64,000 bases of DNA from a bacterium. GTDB lineage: Bacteria; Bacillota; Bacilli; Lactobacillales; Streptococcaceae. Position numbers and translations under genes: made by a program. Every line of letters starts with the position of its first letter. Positions within the stretch are counted from its first letter, which is position 1. Shown here piece by piece: positions 1-8,384 of the stretch. The stretch spans positions 310,001-374,000 of the forward strand of contig CAJNCW010000001.1 in NCBI GenBank assembly GCA_905221345.1. Direction: 5' to 3'. The notes beneath the pieces were generated by a model, which saw only the letters and a list, made by a program, of their open reading frames with translations, did not search any database and was not told the origin of the DNA.

Positions 1-579
1 TTCTTTTTCTAAAATATGATGAATATGTGCCGTGATATCTTGCGTTCTAATAGATTTAAACTCAAAACGTTGAACACGTGATAAAATAGTTGCTGGAATC
101 TTGTGCAATTCGGTGGTCGCCAAGATAAAGACAACATTTTGAGTTGGTTCTTCTAGGGTCTTCAAAAGTGCATTAAAGGCTCCTGTAGACAGCATATGAA
201 CCTCGTCTATGATATAGACCTTATAACGTGCCAAACTAGGAGCATAGGTGGATTTATCACGAATTTCTCGGATTTCATCAACTCCATTATTCGAAGCCGC
301 ATCCATTTCGATAACATCTTCTAAGCTACCTTCTGTCACAGCCTGACAGATATAACAGTTATTACATGGTTCTCCGTCCACTTGGTTCGGACAGTTCATA
401 GCCTTGGCAAAAATCTTGGCTACACTGGTCTTCCCAGTTCCACGAGGGCCCGAGAAAAGATAAGCGTGACTAATCTTTTCCTGCTCAACCGCTTGTTTTA
501 GGGTTTTAGCCACAACCTCTTGGCCTACCAGTTGTGAAAAAGTCTGGCTTCTATATTTTCGATAAAGTGCTTGATACAT
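1..579 (-). CDS. dnaX: DNA polymerase III subunits gamma/tau, N-terminal part (cut by window edge)
   Basis: Clamp-loader ATPase of the replicative polymerase. The first 193 residues are visible and the frame is open through base 1, so the C-terminal part is outside. Seen: Walker A GPRGTGKT at about residues 44-51, the zinc-binding cysteines (63, 72, 75, 78), Walker B VYIIDEVHML at 121-130, and the sensor region LATTELHKIP at 153-162. This is the order found in bacterial DnaX. The ATG overlaps the stop codon of the upstream GAF gene by one base (TAATG), so the two genes are probably translationally coupled and share a promoter. Confidence 0.97.
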   Translation of the reverse strand, partial: MYQALYRKYRSQTFSQLVGQEVVAKTLKQAVEQEKISHAYLFSGPRGTGKTSVAKIFAKAMNCPNQVDGEPCNNCYICQAVTEGSLEDVIEMDAASNNGVDEIREIRDKSTYAPSLARYKVYIIDEVHMLSTGAFNALLKTLEEPTQNVVFILATTELHKIPATILSRVQRFEFKSIRTQDITAHIHHILEKE

Positions 580-1076
580 TAGGCTTTCTCCTCAAACATC
601 GTAAAGTCCCATTCTGTCTTCTCAAGCAAAATAGCGACAAATTGTTTCAAGTAATCACGGTCAACAGCATTGTAATCATCAATAAGTGAAGAATCCAGGT
701 CTAAGACACCCAGCAATCGACCATTCTTGAGCATGGGAACTACGATTTCACTCTTGGCCATACTATCACAAGAAATGTAGTTTGGATAGGTGCTCACATC
801 GCCAACTAAAACAGTCTCTTGAAACTCAGCAGCTTCTCCACACACGCCTTTCCCAAGCGGAATGCGAATACAAGAAACACCACCCTGAAAAGGCCCTAAA
901 ACCAACTCGCTACCATCAAACAGATAAAACCCTGCAAATACAGTATTCGGAAAGCGAGATTTTAGGAGGGCACTAGCATTCGAAAGATTGGCAAGAACGT
1001 TGCTCTCACCCTCTAGTAAATAAGAGAGTTCCTCGTTTAACAATTGATATTGTGATTGTTTTTCTGAATCTAACAT
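579..1076 (-). CDS. Free methionine-(R)-sulfoxide reductase (GAF-domain, fRMsr type)
   Basis: A 165-residue single GAF domain. It carries the three cysteines of the fRMsr family, Cys69 (GGVSCIRIP), Cys79 (GKGVCGEAA) and Cys103 ([15 protein letters not shown]), followed by GVLDLDS. These fit the enzyme that reduces free methionine-R-sulfoxide in the cytosol, so the function is inferred from family motifs rather than from the GAF fold alone. It is the first gene of a two-gene unit with dnaX. Its promoter lies so close to the ATG that the mRNA is probably leaderless, and no Shine-Dalgarno sequence precedes the ATG. Confidence 0.88.
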   Translation of the reverse strand: MLDSEKQSQYQLLNEELSYLLEGESNVLANLSNASALLKSRFPNTVFAGFYLFDGSELVLGPFQGGVSCIRIPLGKGVCGEAAEFQETVLVGDVSTYPNYISCDSMAKSEIVVPMLKNGRLLGVLDLDSSLIDDYNAVDRDYLKQFVAILLEKTEWDFTMFEEKA

Positions 1077-1082
1077 AGAACT

Positions 1083-1111
1083 ATTATATCAAAAATGAGA
1101 AAGAGACAAAA
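1083..1111 (-). promoter_or_regulatory. Extended -10 promoter of the fRMsr-dnaX unit, probably leaderless
   Basis: On the minus strand TATAAT at 1088-1083 is preceded by TG one base upstream (TGATATAAT, extended -10). A weak -35 (TTTTGT) lies at 1111-1106 with a 17-base spacer. Only six bases separate the -10 hexamer from the ATG at 1076, so transcription should start at or next to the initiation codon. Confidence 0.6.
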
Positions 1112-1112
1112 G

Positions 1113-1142
1113 AAAAATCCCTTGTTTTAAACAAAGGATTTT
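1113..1142 (-). terminator. Rho-independent terminator after rpsA
   Basis: The minus strand reads AAAATCC..TTGTTT paired with AAACAAGGGATTTT, with U residues after the stem. It lies 17 bases beyond the rpsA stop codon. Confidence 0.8.
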
Positions 1143-1158
1143 GAGATTGTCAATTTGA

Positions 1159-2361
1159 TTAAAGTTCGATATCACCGAACAAGTCAGCCATTGAGAATCC
1201 TGTTTGTGTTTCTGGAAGTTCGAAATCACGTTTTTCTTGACGTTTTGGACGACGTGGACGAGCAGCACGTTTTTCTTCTTTTTGTCCTTCTTCTTGAGCT
1301 GGACGTTCTTCAAGAGCTTTGATAGAAAGTGATACGCGTTCTGCGTCAGCGTTAACATCAAGGACTTTAACAGTAACTTCTTGACCAACAGTAAGAGCTT
1401 CTTTTGGATTTTCAATACGTTTGTGTGAAATTTGAGATACGTGAACAAGTCCATCGATACCTGGCAATACTTCAACAAATGCACCGAAGTCAGTCAAACG
1501 TTTAACTGTTCCTTCTACTACATCACCTTTAGCCAATTTTTGCTCAACGCCATCCCATGGTCCAGGTGTTGTTGCTTTAAGTGAAAGTGATACGCGTCCT
1601 TCTTCTTCGTTAAGATCAAGGATCTTCACTTCAATTTCTTCACCAACAGTTACAACTGATTTAGGTGATACGTTACGTTCATGTGACAATTCAGTCAAGT
1701 GAACCAATCCGTCAACACCACCAAGGTCGATGAAAGCACCGAAGCTAGTGATACGAGCAACTTTACCAGTTACTACATCACCAACAGCCAATTTACCGAA
1801 TACTTCAGCACGAGCTGCTGCAGTAGCTGCTTCAACAACTTCACGACGTGAAAGGATGAAGCGGTTTTCTTTAGGATCAACTTCTTTGATTTTAGCATCA
1901 AATTCTTGGCCTACGAAACGTTCAGTGTTACGTACGAAACGAGTATCCAACATTGAAGCTGGGATGAATCCACGAACACCTTCAAATTCTACTGAAAGTC
2001 CACCTTTAACGGCACGAGTTCCTTTAACAGTAACAACTTCTTCTTCGCGTCCAACAAGTTTGTCCCATGCTTTGCGAGCTTCAAGGCGTTTTTTAGATAC
2101 AAGGTATGTAACTGTATCAGTATCTTTACCAACTACTTGACGAAGTACAAGAACATCCAATACTTCTCCTACTTTCACAAAGTCATTGATATCTGCATCG
2201 CGATCGTTTGTCAATTCGCGAAGAGTCAAGACACCTTCAACACCAGTCCCAGAGATTGCAACGTTAGCTTGAGTCGCATCAACTGTCAATACTTCAGCAC
2301 TAACAACATCACCAGGCTCAACTTGGCTAACGCTATTTAGCAAATCTTCAAATTCGTTCAT
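1159..2361 (-). CDS. rpsA: 30S ribosomal protein S1 (four S1 domains)
   Basis: A 400-residue protein with four tandem S1/OB-fold RNA-binding repeats at about residues 15-85, 102-167, 190-259 and 274-343. Repeats three and four carry the typical GxVxxxxxFGAFxxL..GxxGLVHxSxxS pattern (GKVARITSFGAFIDLGGVDG; GTVKRLTDFGAFVEVLPGID). It then has a charged tail (KEEKRAARPRRPKRQEKRDFELPE). Four repeats rather than the six of E. coli S1 is normal for Firmicutes. Its role is to help ribosomes bind mRNA; the neighbours are two tRNA genes upstream and the fRMsr gene downstream. The start MNEFEDLLNSV is the usual streptococcal one. Confidence 0.97.
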   Translation of the reverse strand: MNEFEDLLNSVSQVEPGDVVSAEVLTVDATQANVAISGTGVEGVLTLRELTNDRDADINDFVKVGEVLDVLVLRQVVGKDTDTVTYLVSKKRLEARKAWDKLVGREEEVVTVKGTRAVKGGLSVEFEGVRGFIPASMLDTRFVRNTERFVGQEFDAKIKEVDPKENRFILSRREVVEAATAAARAEVFGKLAVGDVVTGKVARITSFGAFIDLGGVDGLVHLTELSHERNVSPKSVVTVGEEIEVKILDLNEEEGRVSLSLKATTPGPWDGVEQKLAKGDVVEGTVKRLTDFGAFVEVLPGIDGLVHVSQISHKRIENPKEALTVGQEVTVKVLDVNADAERVSLSIKALEERPAQEEGQKEEKRAARPRRPKRQEKRDFELPETQTGFSMADLFGDIEL

Positions 2362-2524
2362 CTAAAAAATCCTCCAACAATCAAGTCTTTTCCAAAACTT
2401 GACATACTTATAATTTTTTTCCTAAGCACCCGCAAGAACATGTTCGTATTGTTCACGTCTTTCAATATAAAAATAAAATACCCTAAGATATTTTTCTTTT
2501 TATCTTGAATTTATTACCTAAGAA

Positions 2525-2596
2525 CTGGGGTAGCTGGATTCGAACCAACGCATGAGGGAGTCAAAGTCCCTTGCCTTACCGCTTGGCTATACCCCA
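2525..2596 (-). tRNA. tRNA-Gln (anticodon TTG)
   Basis: 72 nt. The acceptor stem TGGGGTA pairs with TACCCCA, the anticodon loop is CTTTGAC with anticodon TTG, and the T-arm has GGTTCGAATCC. CCA is not encoded. Confidence 0.95.
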
Positions 2597-2605
2597 ATGA
2601 TGAGA

Positions 2606-2686
2606 TGGAGAGAGAGGGATTCGAACCCCCGAACCCGAAGGAGCGGATTTACAGTCCGCCGCGTTTAGCCTCTTCGCTATCTCTCC
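2606..2686 (-). tRNA. tRNA-Tyr (anticodon GTA)
   Basis: 81 nt with a long variable arm (CTCCTTCGGGTTCGG region). The acceptor GGAGAGA pairs with TCTCTCC, and the anticodon stem GCGGA/TCCGC encloses CTGTAAA (GTA). It lies nine bases upstream of tRNA-Gln on the same strand, so the two are probably cotranscribed. Confidence 0.95.
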
Positions 2687-2735
2687 AATGCTTAACGAAA
2701 ACTATTATATCATGAAATTTTCAAAAAAACAAGCA

Positions 2736-2966
2736 TTATTTTGTTAAATTATAGTTTTCAATCAAAATTTCCACAGCTTTTTCAAGTTTTTTATAAAAAC
2801 TATCGACATTTCCATTCTTTATGATGGCAAATTGACTGTCTAATTCGGCAATTTCACCAATGACCTTTTTCCCTATTGTCAAAACGTAGCCTTCATAACT
2901 GTCTTTTCCAACAGTCACTTTTGCATCTGTTAATTGGATTTCAATTTTCTTATCTTTTTTACTCAT
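2736..2966 (-). CDS. DUF2969 family small protein
   Basis: 76 residues, lysine- and glutamate-rich, matching the streptococcal DUF2969 family (VTVGKDSYEGYVLTIGKKVIGEI then a helical C-terminus SFYKKLEKAVEILIENY). No transmembrane or signal segment is visible. The family has no established function that I know of. It lies between ilvE and the tRNA pair, as in other Mitis-group genomes. Confidence 0.85.
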   Translation of the reverse strand: MSKKDKKIEIQLTDAKVTVGKDSYEGYVLTIGKKVIGEIAELDSQFAIIKNGNVDSFYKKLEKAVEILIENYNLTK

Positions 2967-3024
2967 ACTTTACCTCTTTTCACTTTCTCTATTGTACAAG
3001 AAAATGCTCAAACTAGCAAGAAAA

Positions 3025-3058
3025 AACTCCATTTCAGCGTTACAACTGCTATGGAGTT
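3025..3058 (-). terminator. Rho-independent terminator after ilvE
   Basis: Minus strand AACTCCAT ... ATGGAGTT with an inner AGC/GCT pairing and a following TTTTTTC run. It begins about 20 bases after the ilvE stop codon. Confidence 0.8.
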
Positions 3059-3077
3059 CTTCTTTACTTCATATCTT

Positions 3078-4100
3078 TTAGTCCACTTTGACAATCCATC
3101 CTTCAGGCGCTTCTACATCACCAAATTGGATACCGGTCAATTCATCATAGAGTTTACGTGTAACAGGACCTACTTCTGTTTCACTATAGAAAACATGGAA
3201 ATCATCGCCATGTTGGATACCTCCAATTGGCGAAATAACCGCTGCTGTTCCACAAGCACCCGCCTCTACAAAACGATCCAAATTATCAATTGGAACATCA
3301 CCTTCAATCGGTGTCAAGCCCAAGCGGTGTTCTGCCAAGTAAAGCAAAGAATACTTGGTAATAGATGGCAAGATAGATGGACTCAATGGCGTAACAAATT
3401 CATTGTCTGCCGTGATTCCAAAGAAGTTGGCTGATCCGACTTCTTCAATCTTTGTATGTGTAGATGGGTCTAGGTAGATAACATCTGAAAATTGGCGTGA
3501 CTTGGCCATTTTACCTGGAAGGAGACTAGCAGCATAGTTCCCACCTACCTTGGCCGCACCTGTACCATTTGGGGCTGCACGGTCGTATTCATCTTGAATC
3601 AAAAAATTCGTTGGAACCAATCCACCTTTAAAGTAATTACCAACTGGCATAGCAAAAATGGTGAAAATATACTCTTCTGCTGGTTTTACCCCGATAATAT
3701 CTCCAACACCAATCAAAAGTGGACGAAGATAAAGGGTTCCACCTGTTCCATATGGTGGGACGTATTCTTCATTTGCGCGCACAACTGCTTTACAAGCTTC
3801 TACAAACATTTCTGTCGGAACTTGTGGCATCAAAAGGCGGTCGCAAGTACGTTGCAGACGCTTGGCATTTTCGTCAGGACGGAACAATTGAACACTGCCG
3901 TCCTTGGTACGATAGGCTTTCAATCCCTCAAACGCTTGCTGTCCATAGTGGAGACTTGGAGAAGACTCTGAAATATGCAAGGTTGCATCCTCTGTCAATT
4001 CTCCTTGATGCCATTGACCATTTTTGTAGTGAGCGATATAACGGTAAGGTAGTTTCATATAAGCAAATCCAAGGTTTTCCCAATCAATTGCAACTGTCAT
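3078..4100 (-). CDS. ilvE: Branched-chain amino acid aminotransferase
   Basis: A PLP-dependent class IV aminotransferase of 340 residues that interconverts leucine, isoleucine and valine with their 2-keto acids. Seen: FEGLKAYR near the N-terminus, the PLP-lysine segment GTGAAKVGGNYAASL, EEVGSANFFG, and the cofactor-phosphate segment GACGTAAVISPI. The start MTVAIDWENLGF is chosen because AAGGAG lies seven bases before it; an in-frame ATG 24 bases upstream lacks a ribosome binding site. It is transcribed alone between parC and the DUF2969 gene. A perfect CodY box upstream suggests repression when branched-chain amino acids are plentiful. Confidence 0.96.
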   Translation of the reverse strand: MTVAIDWENLGFAYMKLPYRYIAHYKNGQWHQGELTEDATLHISESSPSLHYGQQAFEGLKAYRTKDGSVQLFRPDENAKRLQRTCDRLLMPQVPTEMFVEACKAVVRANEEYVPPYGTGGTLYLRPLLIGVGDIIGVKPAEEYIFTIFAMPVGNYFKGGLVPTNFLIQDEYDRAAPNGTGAAKVGGNYAASLLPGKMAKSRQFSDVIYLDPSTHTKIEEVGSANFFGITADNEFVTPLSPSILPSITKYSLLYLAEHRLGLTPIEGDVPIDNLDRFVEAGACGTAAVISPIGGIQHGDDFHVFYSETEVGPVTRKLYDELTGIQFGDVEAPEGWIVKVD

Positions 4101-4136
4101 GTGTTTCTCCTTTATACTATTCAAACTATGTGTTCT

Positions 4137-4190
4137 ATTCTACACTTTTCTAGTAAAATTTCAAGTATTATTTGTAATTTTCTGAAAATT
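4137..4190 (-). promoter_or_regulatory. ilvE promoter with a perfect CodY box
   Basis: AATTTTCTGAAAATT at 4176-4190 matches the CodY consensus AATTTTCWGAAAATT at all 15 positions. Just downstream on the minus strand are -35 TTGAAA (4164-4159), a 16-base spacer and -10 TAGAAT (4142-4137), 37 bases before the ilvE ATG. Confidence 0.8.
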
Positions 4191-4202
4191 TTTTCAACAT
4201 AA

Positions 4203-4229
4203 AGAAATCAGCCCCTTGGACTGATTCTT
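4203..4229 (-). terminator. Rho-independent terminator after parC
   Basis: Minus strand AATCAGTCC / GGGCTGATT stem with one G-U pair, then TTCTTT. It begins directly after the parC stop codon. Confidence 0.75.
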
Positions 4230-4230
4230 T

Positions 4231-6711
4231 TTACGAATTTGCTTTGTCCTCTTTAAAGACCTCTTTGAGGTAAGCATCAAAAACTTCTTCATCTGAAATG
4301 GTATCGGAGATAAAGCTTCCGTTGCTAGTACGTTCTGACAAGTTCAAATCTTGCAATCGGCTTTCATAGATTGTTCCCTTATTAGATTGGACAAGTAACG
4401 TTTGGTCGTTTTCTTCTACTTCTGTACTGAAGAGGTCACCAACGAAACCTTGCTCTGCAACTGCTCCAGCCAAGAAGACTCGATGCGGTTTGTTTTTCAA
4501 CTCACGCAAGACTTGTAGGCCTCGTTTGGCACGGCTGGTTACTGGAATTTCCTCAATGGAAACACGTTTCAAGCTTCCACGTTGGGTCAAGAGGTAGAAG
4601 GATGAGGTGTTACAGATAAAGGCAGCCTGAAGTGCATCATCTGCTTTCAGGTTCATAGCCTTGACACCCGCAGCCTTGGCACCAACAACCGGAACCTCTT
4701 CGATATTGAAACGAAGGGCATAACCGTTTTGACTAATCAAAAGAACATCATCTAGTTTAATCGGAGCCACTGCTACAATTTGGTCTGTCTCGTCTTTGAG
4801 CTTAGCATACTTAACAGACTTCGACTTGTAGGTCCGCCATGGAGAGAATTCTTTGCGTTCTACACGCTTGATTTGACCAAGACGAGTCGCTGCAAAGTAG
4901 GTAGTCGCATCATCAAACTGATCCACGACTTCTACATAAAGGATTTCTTCGTTAGTTTCAAAGTTTGTAATGGTCTGGCTCAGATGCTCTCCGATATCTT
5001 TCCAGCGAATATCTGCTAATTCATGGATTGGTCTGTAGATGACATTCCCAAGAGTCGTGAACATCAAAAGGTGTTGCGTTGTCTTGGCAGATTGAACAAA
5101 GATTAAACGATCATCATCACGTTTGCCAATTTCTTCCAGAGTAGACGCCGCAAAGGAACGTGGGCTGGTACGCTTGATGTAACCGGCCTTGGTCACGCTG
5201 ACATAGGTATCTTCCTCAGCAATCAAACTAGCTGTGTCAATCTCTATTGCTTTCGCAGTATCTTCCAAAGTACTCAAACGTGGTGTCGCAAATTTCTTCT
5301 TGACCTCACGAAGTTCTTTCTTCATGAGATTGTACATGGTCCGTTCATCACCGATGATCGCCGCAAGCATGGCGATCTTTTCACGCAGTTCTGCTTCTTC
5401 TTCCTGCAAAACAACCACGTCTGTATTGGTCAAACGGTAAAGTTGCAAGGTAACGATAGCTTCGGCTTGCTCTTCTGTAAAATCATAGCTAACCTTGAGA
5501 TTTTCCTTGGCGTCAGCCTTATTCTCAGAAGCACGGATAAGAGCAATGACTTCGTCCAAAATCGAAATCACGCGAATCAAACCTTCAACGATATGGAGAC
5601 GTTTCTCAGCCTTTTCCTTGTCAAAGCGTGAACGAGCCAAAATCACTTCACGACGGTGGGCGATATAGCTAGATAAGATTGGCACAATTCCAACCTGACG
5701 AGGCGTGAAATTGTCAATCGCCACCATGTTAAAGTTGTAGTTGATTTGTAAGTCGGTGTATTTGAAGAGATAGTTAAGAACGAGCTCGGTATTAGCGTCT
5801 TTCTTGAGTTCGATAGCGATACGAAGACCGTCACGGTCAGACTCATCACGAACCTCAGCAATACCTGCCACCTTGTTATTGACACGAACATCATCGATTT
5901 TCTTGACAAGATTGGCTTTATTGATTTCATAAGGAATCTCAGTGATAACGATTTGCTCCTTACCGCCTTTTAGCTTTTCAATCTCCGTCTTGGAACGAAC
6001 AACCACGCGCCCTTTCCCGGTTTCATAGGCCTTCTTGATTTCATCACGCCCTTGGATAATAGCCCCTGTAGGAAAGTCAGGTCCAGGCAAGAATTCCATG
6101 AGCTTTTCCACCTTGGCAGTAGGATGGTCAATCATGTAGACTGTCGCATCGATAACCTCAGCCAAATTATGGGGAGGAATATCGGTGGCATAACCAGCCG
6201 AAATCCCAGTCGAACCATTAACCAAGAGGTTTGGGAAGGCTGCTGGCAGGACAGTCGGCTCTTTCTCAGTATCGTCAAAGTTCCAAGCAAAGGGAACTGT
6301 CTTTTTCTCGATATCCTGAAGAAGGTAGCCTGCAATCTCAGACAAACGAGCCTCGGTATAACGCATCGCCGCAGGCGGATCTCCGTCCATAGAACCGTTA
6401 TTACCGTGCATTTCAACCAGAATCTCACGATTTTTCCAATCCTGAGACATACGGACCATGGCATCATAGATGGAAGAATCCCCATGTGGGTGGAAATTCC
6501 CCATGATGTTCCCGACAGACTTGGCCGACTTGCGGTAGCTCTTGTCAAAGGTATTACCATCCTTATTCATCGAATAAAGAATACGACGCTGAACCGGCTT
6601 CAATCCATCACGAATGTCTGGCAAAGCTCGGTCTTGAATGATGTACTTGGAGTAGCGACCAAAGCGCTCTCCCATGATGTCCTCAAGGGACATGTTTTGA
6701 ATGTTAGACAT
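4231..6711 (-). CDS. parC: DNA topoisomerase IV subunit A
   Basis: 826 residues, the DNA-cleaving subunit that decatenates daughter chromosomes with ParE. The active-site tyrosine is Tyr118 (AAMRYTEARL). The quinolone-resistance region reads GNFHPHGDSSIYDAMVRM with Ser79 and Asp83 unchanged and Lys137 present, so it looks quinolone-susceptible. The GyrA-type C-terminal beta-pinwheel repeats are present from about residue 490. ParE lies upstream on the same strand, but three other genes separate the pair, unlike the short spacer usual in pneumococcus. Confidence 0.98.
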   Translation of the reverse strand: MSNIQNMSLEDIMGERFGRYSKYIIQDRALPDIRDGLKPVQRRILYSMNKDGNTFDKSYRKSAKSVGNIMGNFHPHGDSSIYDAMVRMSQDWKNREILVEMHGNNGSMDGDPPAAMRYTEARLSEIAGYLLQDIEKKTVPFAWNFDDTEKEPTVLPAAFPNLLVNGSTGISAGYATDIPPHNLAEVIDATVYMIDHPTAKVEKLMEFLPGPDFPTGAIIQGRDEIKKAYETGKGRVVVRSKTEIEKLKGGKEQIVITEIPYEINKANLVKKIDDVRVNNKVAGIAEVRDESDRDGLRIAIELKKDANTELVLNYLFKYTDLQINYNFNMVAIDNFTPRQVGIVPILSSYIAHRREVILARSRFDKEKAEKRLHIVEGLIRVISILDEVIALIRASENKADAKENLKVSYDFTEEQAEAIVTLQLYRLTNTDVVVLQEEEAELREKIAMLAAIIGDERTMYNLMKKELREVKKKFATPRLSTLEDTAKAIEIDTASLIAEEDTYVSVTKAGYIKRTSPRSFAASTLEEIGKRDDDRLIFVQSAKTTQHLLMFTTLGNVIYRPIHELADIRWKDIGEHLSQTITNFETNEEILYVEVVDQFDDATTYFAATRLGQIKRVERKEFSPWRTYKSKSVKYAKLKDETDQIVAVAPIKLDDVLLISQNGYALRFNIEEVPVVGAKAAGVKAMNLKADDALQAAFICNTSSFYLLTQRGSLKRVSIEEIPVTSRAKRGLQVLRELKNKPHRVFLAGAVAEQGFVGDLFSTEVEENDQTLLVQSNKGTIYESRLQDLNLSERTSNGSFISDTISDEEVFDAYLKEVFKEDKANS

Positions 6712-6748
6712 AATAATTCTCTTTTTAGTGTTTTATTGTAAAGTAAAT

Positions 6749-7483
6749 TTAACTGTTTCTTTGTAGGTAGTGAGAAAAGAAGAGCAATCCTACTAATCCT
6801 AGAATGAATAAAAGATTAATTTTAATAACAAATAAGCTAAGTAGGGTATTAATTAGGCCGTGAAAAATGGCGCAATAAAGGATCGACTTAGTCTTTTTGA
6901 AAACAGCTGCTAGAAGAATACTGAGATAAATTGCAAATAGACTGAATAATATAAAAGGCATCCTACTTTGGGAACTTCCAATCACAAACCATAAAGGTAC
7001 ATGCCATATTGCCCAAATACAACCTGTTATCAAACCGGAAATCCAAAAGGAGAATCTAGTTTCCAAAGTTGGTTGCAAGATGCCTCGCCATCCCAATTCT
7101 TCTTCGCCACCATAAACACAGACTGCACTCAAAAAAACAACAAACAAATTTCCTAGTGGAAAAGCCGGATTAAGCTCCTTAGATGAGAAAGCAATGACAC
7201 CTGTCTGCACGAAAATTAGTAAAAGAAATAACAAAATATATTTCTTTGAGTCCCCTAATATAAAAGAGACTATGCTTTTAATGGATTTTTGAGGCAAACA
7301 AGAAATGGCTGCAATGGTTGGACCGAAACCTCCTAGTAAATGGAGAAAAACTCCTAGTGGACTTGTTAGACTTAAGAGGCTCATTTGCGTCAGAAAAGCG
7401 AGCAATCCCCAACCAAATCCCCAAGAAATGAGAAAACTAATCAGTAAAAATTTTGTTATCTTATTATTTTGTAAATGTTTCAT
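6749..7483 (-). CDS. CPBP-family intramembrane glutamic protease
   Basis: About 244 residues, strongly hydrophobic with roughly six to eight membrane segments. It shows the CPBP (Abi) signature: motif 1 GGEEELGWRG (EExxxR) and motif 2 IWAIWHVPLW (FxxxH-like). Members cleave membrane proteins or act in bacteriocin self-immunity and prenyl-protein processing; the substrate here is unknown. The start MKHLQNNK at 7483 is chosen because AAGGAAAG precedes it; it overlaps the 3' end of the ANT-like gene by 20 bases, so the two are probably coupled. It is part of the insert between parE and parC. Confidence 0.8.
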   Translation of the reverse strand: MKHLQNNKITKFLLISFLISWGFGWGLLAFLTQMSLLSLTSPLGVFLHLLGGFGPTIAAISCLPQKSIKSIVSFILGDSKKYILLFLLLIFVQTGVIAFSSKELNPAFPLGNLFVVFLSAVCVYGGEEELGWRGILQPTLETRFSFWISGLITGCIWAIWHVPLWFVIGSSQSRMPFILFSLFAIYLSILLAAVFKKTKSILYCAIFHGLINTLLSLFVIKINLLFILGLVGLLFFSHYLQRNS

Positions 7484-8297
7484 TTGTTTCGAGTCTTTCC
7501 TTAGCATACTCAATCATCTTCTCAGCTACTTCCATATCATAGTCAAATCCCATCTTTTGAGCAAGGATTTGAGCTTCTTGGTGGAAAAGTTGCATCGTAG
7601 CAAATAAGGACTGAGTAAGTTTCTCTACACTTGAAAAATCCAGTAGATTTGAGAATTCCTTCTCTTTCTCAGCAGGTAAATAGTTAAAGAGATACTTGTA
7701 GTTCTTGCCGATGTCGACTCTTCCCCTATCACTTGCTAGCTGCCAAGCCAAGATCTTCAAGAGTTCTTGTTGACAAATCCCGTAGAGATGGTCCGTCGCA
7801 TAAATGAGTTGCTTACGACGAATACCCTTAACCACATAGGCTGATACCCACCAAAATTCATTGCAGGCTTTTTCAAAATCTGTCTGACTAGCAGGACTTG
7901 TCCAGTAACGTTGAGGATTTGGAGAATAGGGAACAAACAAGCCTTTCTTATCTTTCAAAACTGTATAATCAGCTTCACTATCCACCCACTCTTGAATATA
8001 CTCCGTAGGACAGAGGGTCAAATCAATCCGATTTCCATCTTCAAATAGCATCAGATAAAGTCGACGGTTGCCTAGGACATTATGCTGCTCAATGATACGA
8101 GTGCCAAACTGGTCTAACCAAGAAAGGTCACTCGTCAGATTATCTAAGTCGTCCACGACATAGATCACGTCGTAATCCTGAAACTCATCTTTTGGTGCTT
8201 TTGGATTTGTCCGTGAACCAGACATGGCGACAGCCTCGACTTGGAGCACTTTTGCGGTTTGAAAAATTAAATCAAGCATTTCGGGTTCAGTTCTCAT
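7464..8297 (-). CDS. Aminoglycoside 6-adenylyltransferase-like nucleotidyltransferase (AadE/ANT(6) family)
   Basis: 277 residues. The N-terminal nucleotidyltransferase core shows AMSGSRTNPKAPKDEFQDYD (GSR then DxD-like acidic pair) and RIDLTLCP further on. The helical C-terminal half matches AAD(6) proteins (FWWVSAYVVKGIRRKQL, ELLKILAWQL). Genes of this type (ant) between parE and parC are reported in S. oralis and S. mitis and have been used to trace topoisomerase gene exchange with pneumococcus. It is a chromosomal relative, and streptomycin resistance should not be assumed from sequence alone. It is followed by the overlapping CPBP gene. Confidence 0.85.
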   Translation of the reverse strand: MRTEPEMLDLIFQTAKVLQVEAVAMSGSRTNPKAPKDEFQDYDVIYVVDDLDNLTSDLSWLDQFGTRIIEQHNVLGNRRLYLMLFEDGNRIDLTLCPTEYIQEWVDSEADYTVLKDKKGLFVPYSPNPQRYWTSPASQTDFEKACNEFWWVSAYVVKGIRRKQLIYATDHLYGICQQELLKILAWQLASDRGRVDIGKNYKYLFNYLPAEKEKEFSNLLDFSSVEKLTQSLFATMQLFHQEAQILAQKMGFDYDMEVAEKMIEYAKERLETNETFTK

Positions 8298-8384
8298 ATT
8301 AACACCTGTTCTTTATTTGATATTACTGTCTATTAGCATACTATTTCTCAAGTTAGATTAGTTAATCAATTATAACAGATTTAG

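Noticed and set aside
4231-6711. Quinolone-resistance mutation in ParC
   Set aside because: Ser79, Asp83 and Lys137 are all the susceptible-type residues.
6052-6741. A 229-codon open frame on the plus strand opposite parC
   Set aside because: It lies wholly antisense to the strongly conserved ParC coding sequence, has no ribosome binding site and shows no domain. It arises from codon bias on the other strand.
7464-8297. Acquired aminoglycoside-resistance gene
   Set aside because: It is of the ANT(6)/AadE family but is the chromosomal relative known between parE and parC in commensal streptococci. No resistance-type flanks (IS, integron) are present, so resistance is not claimed.
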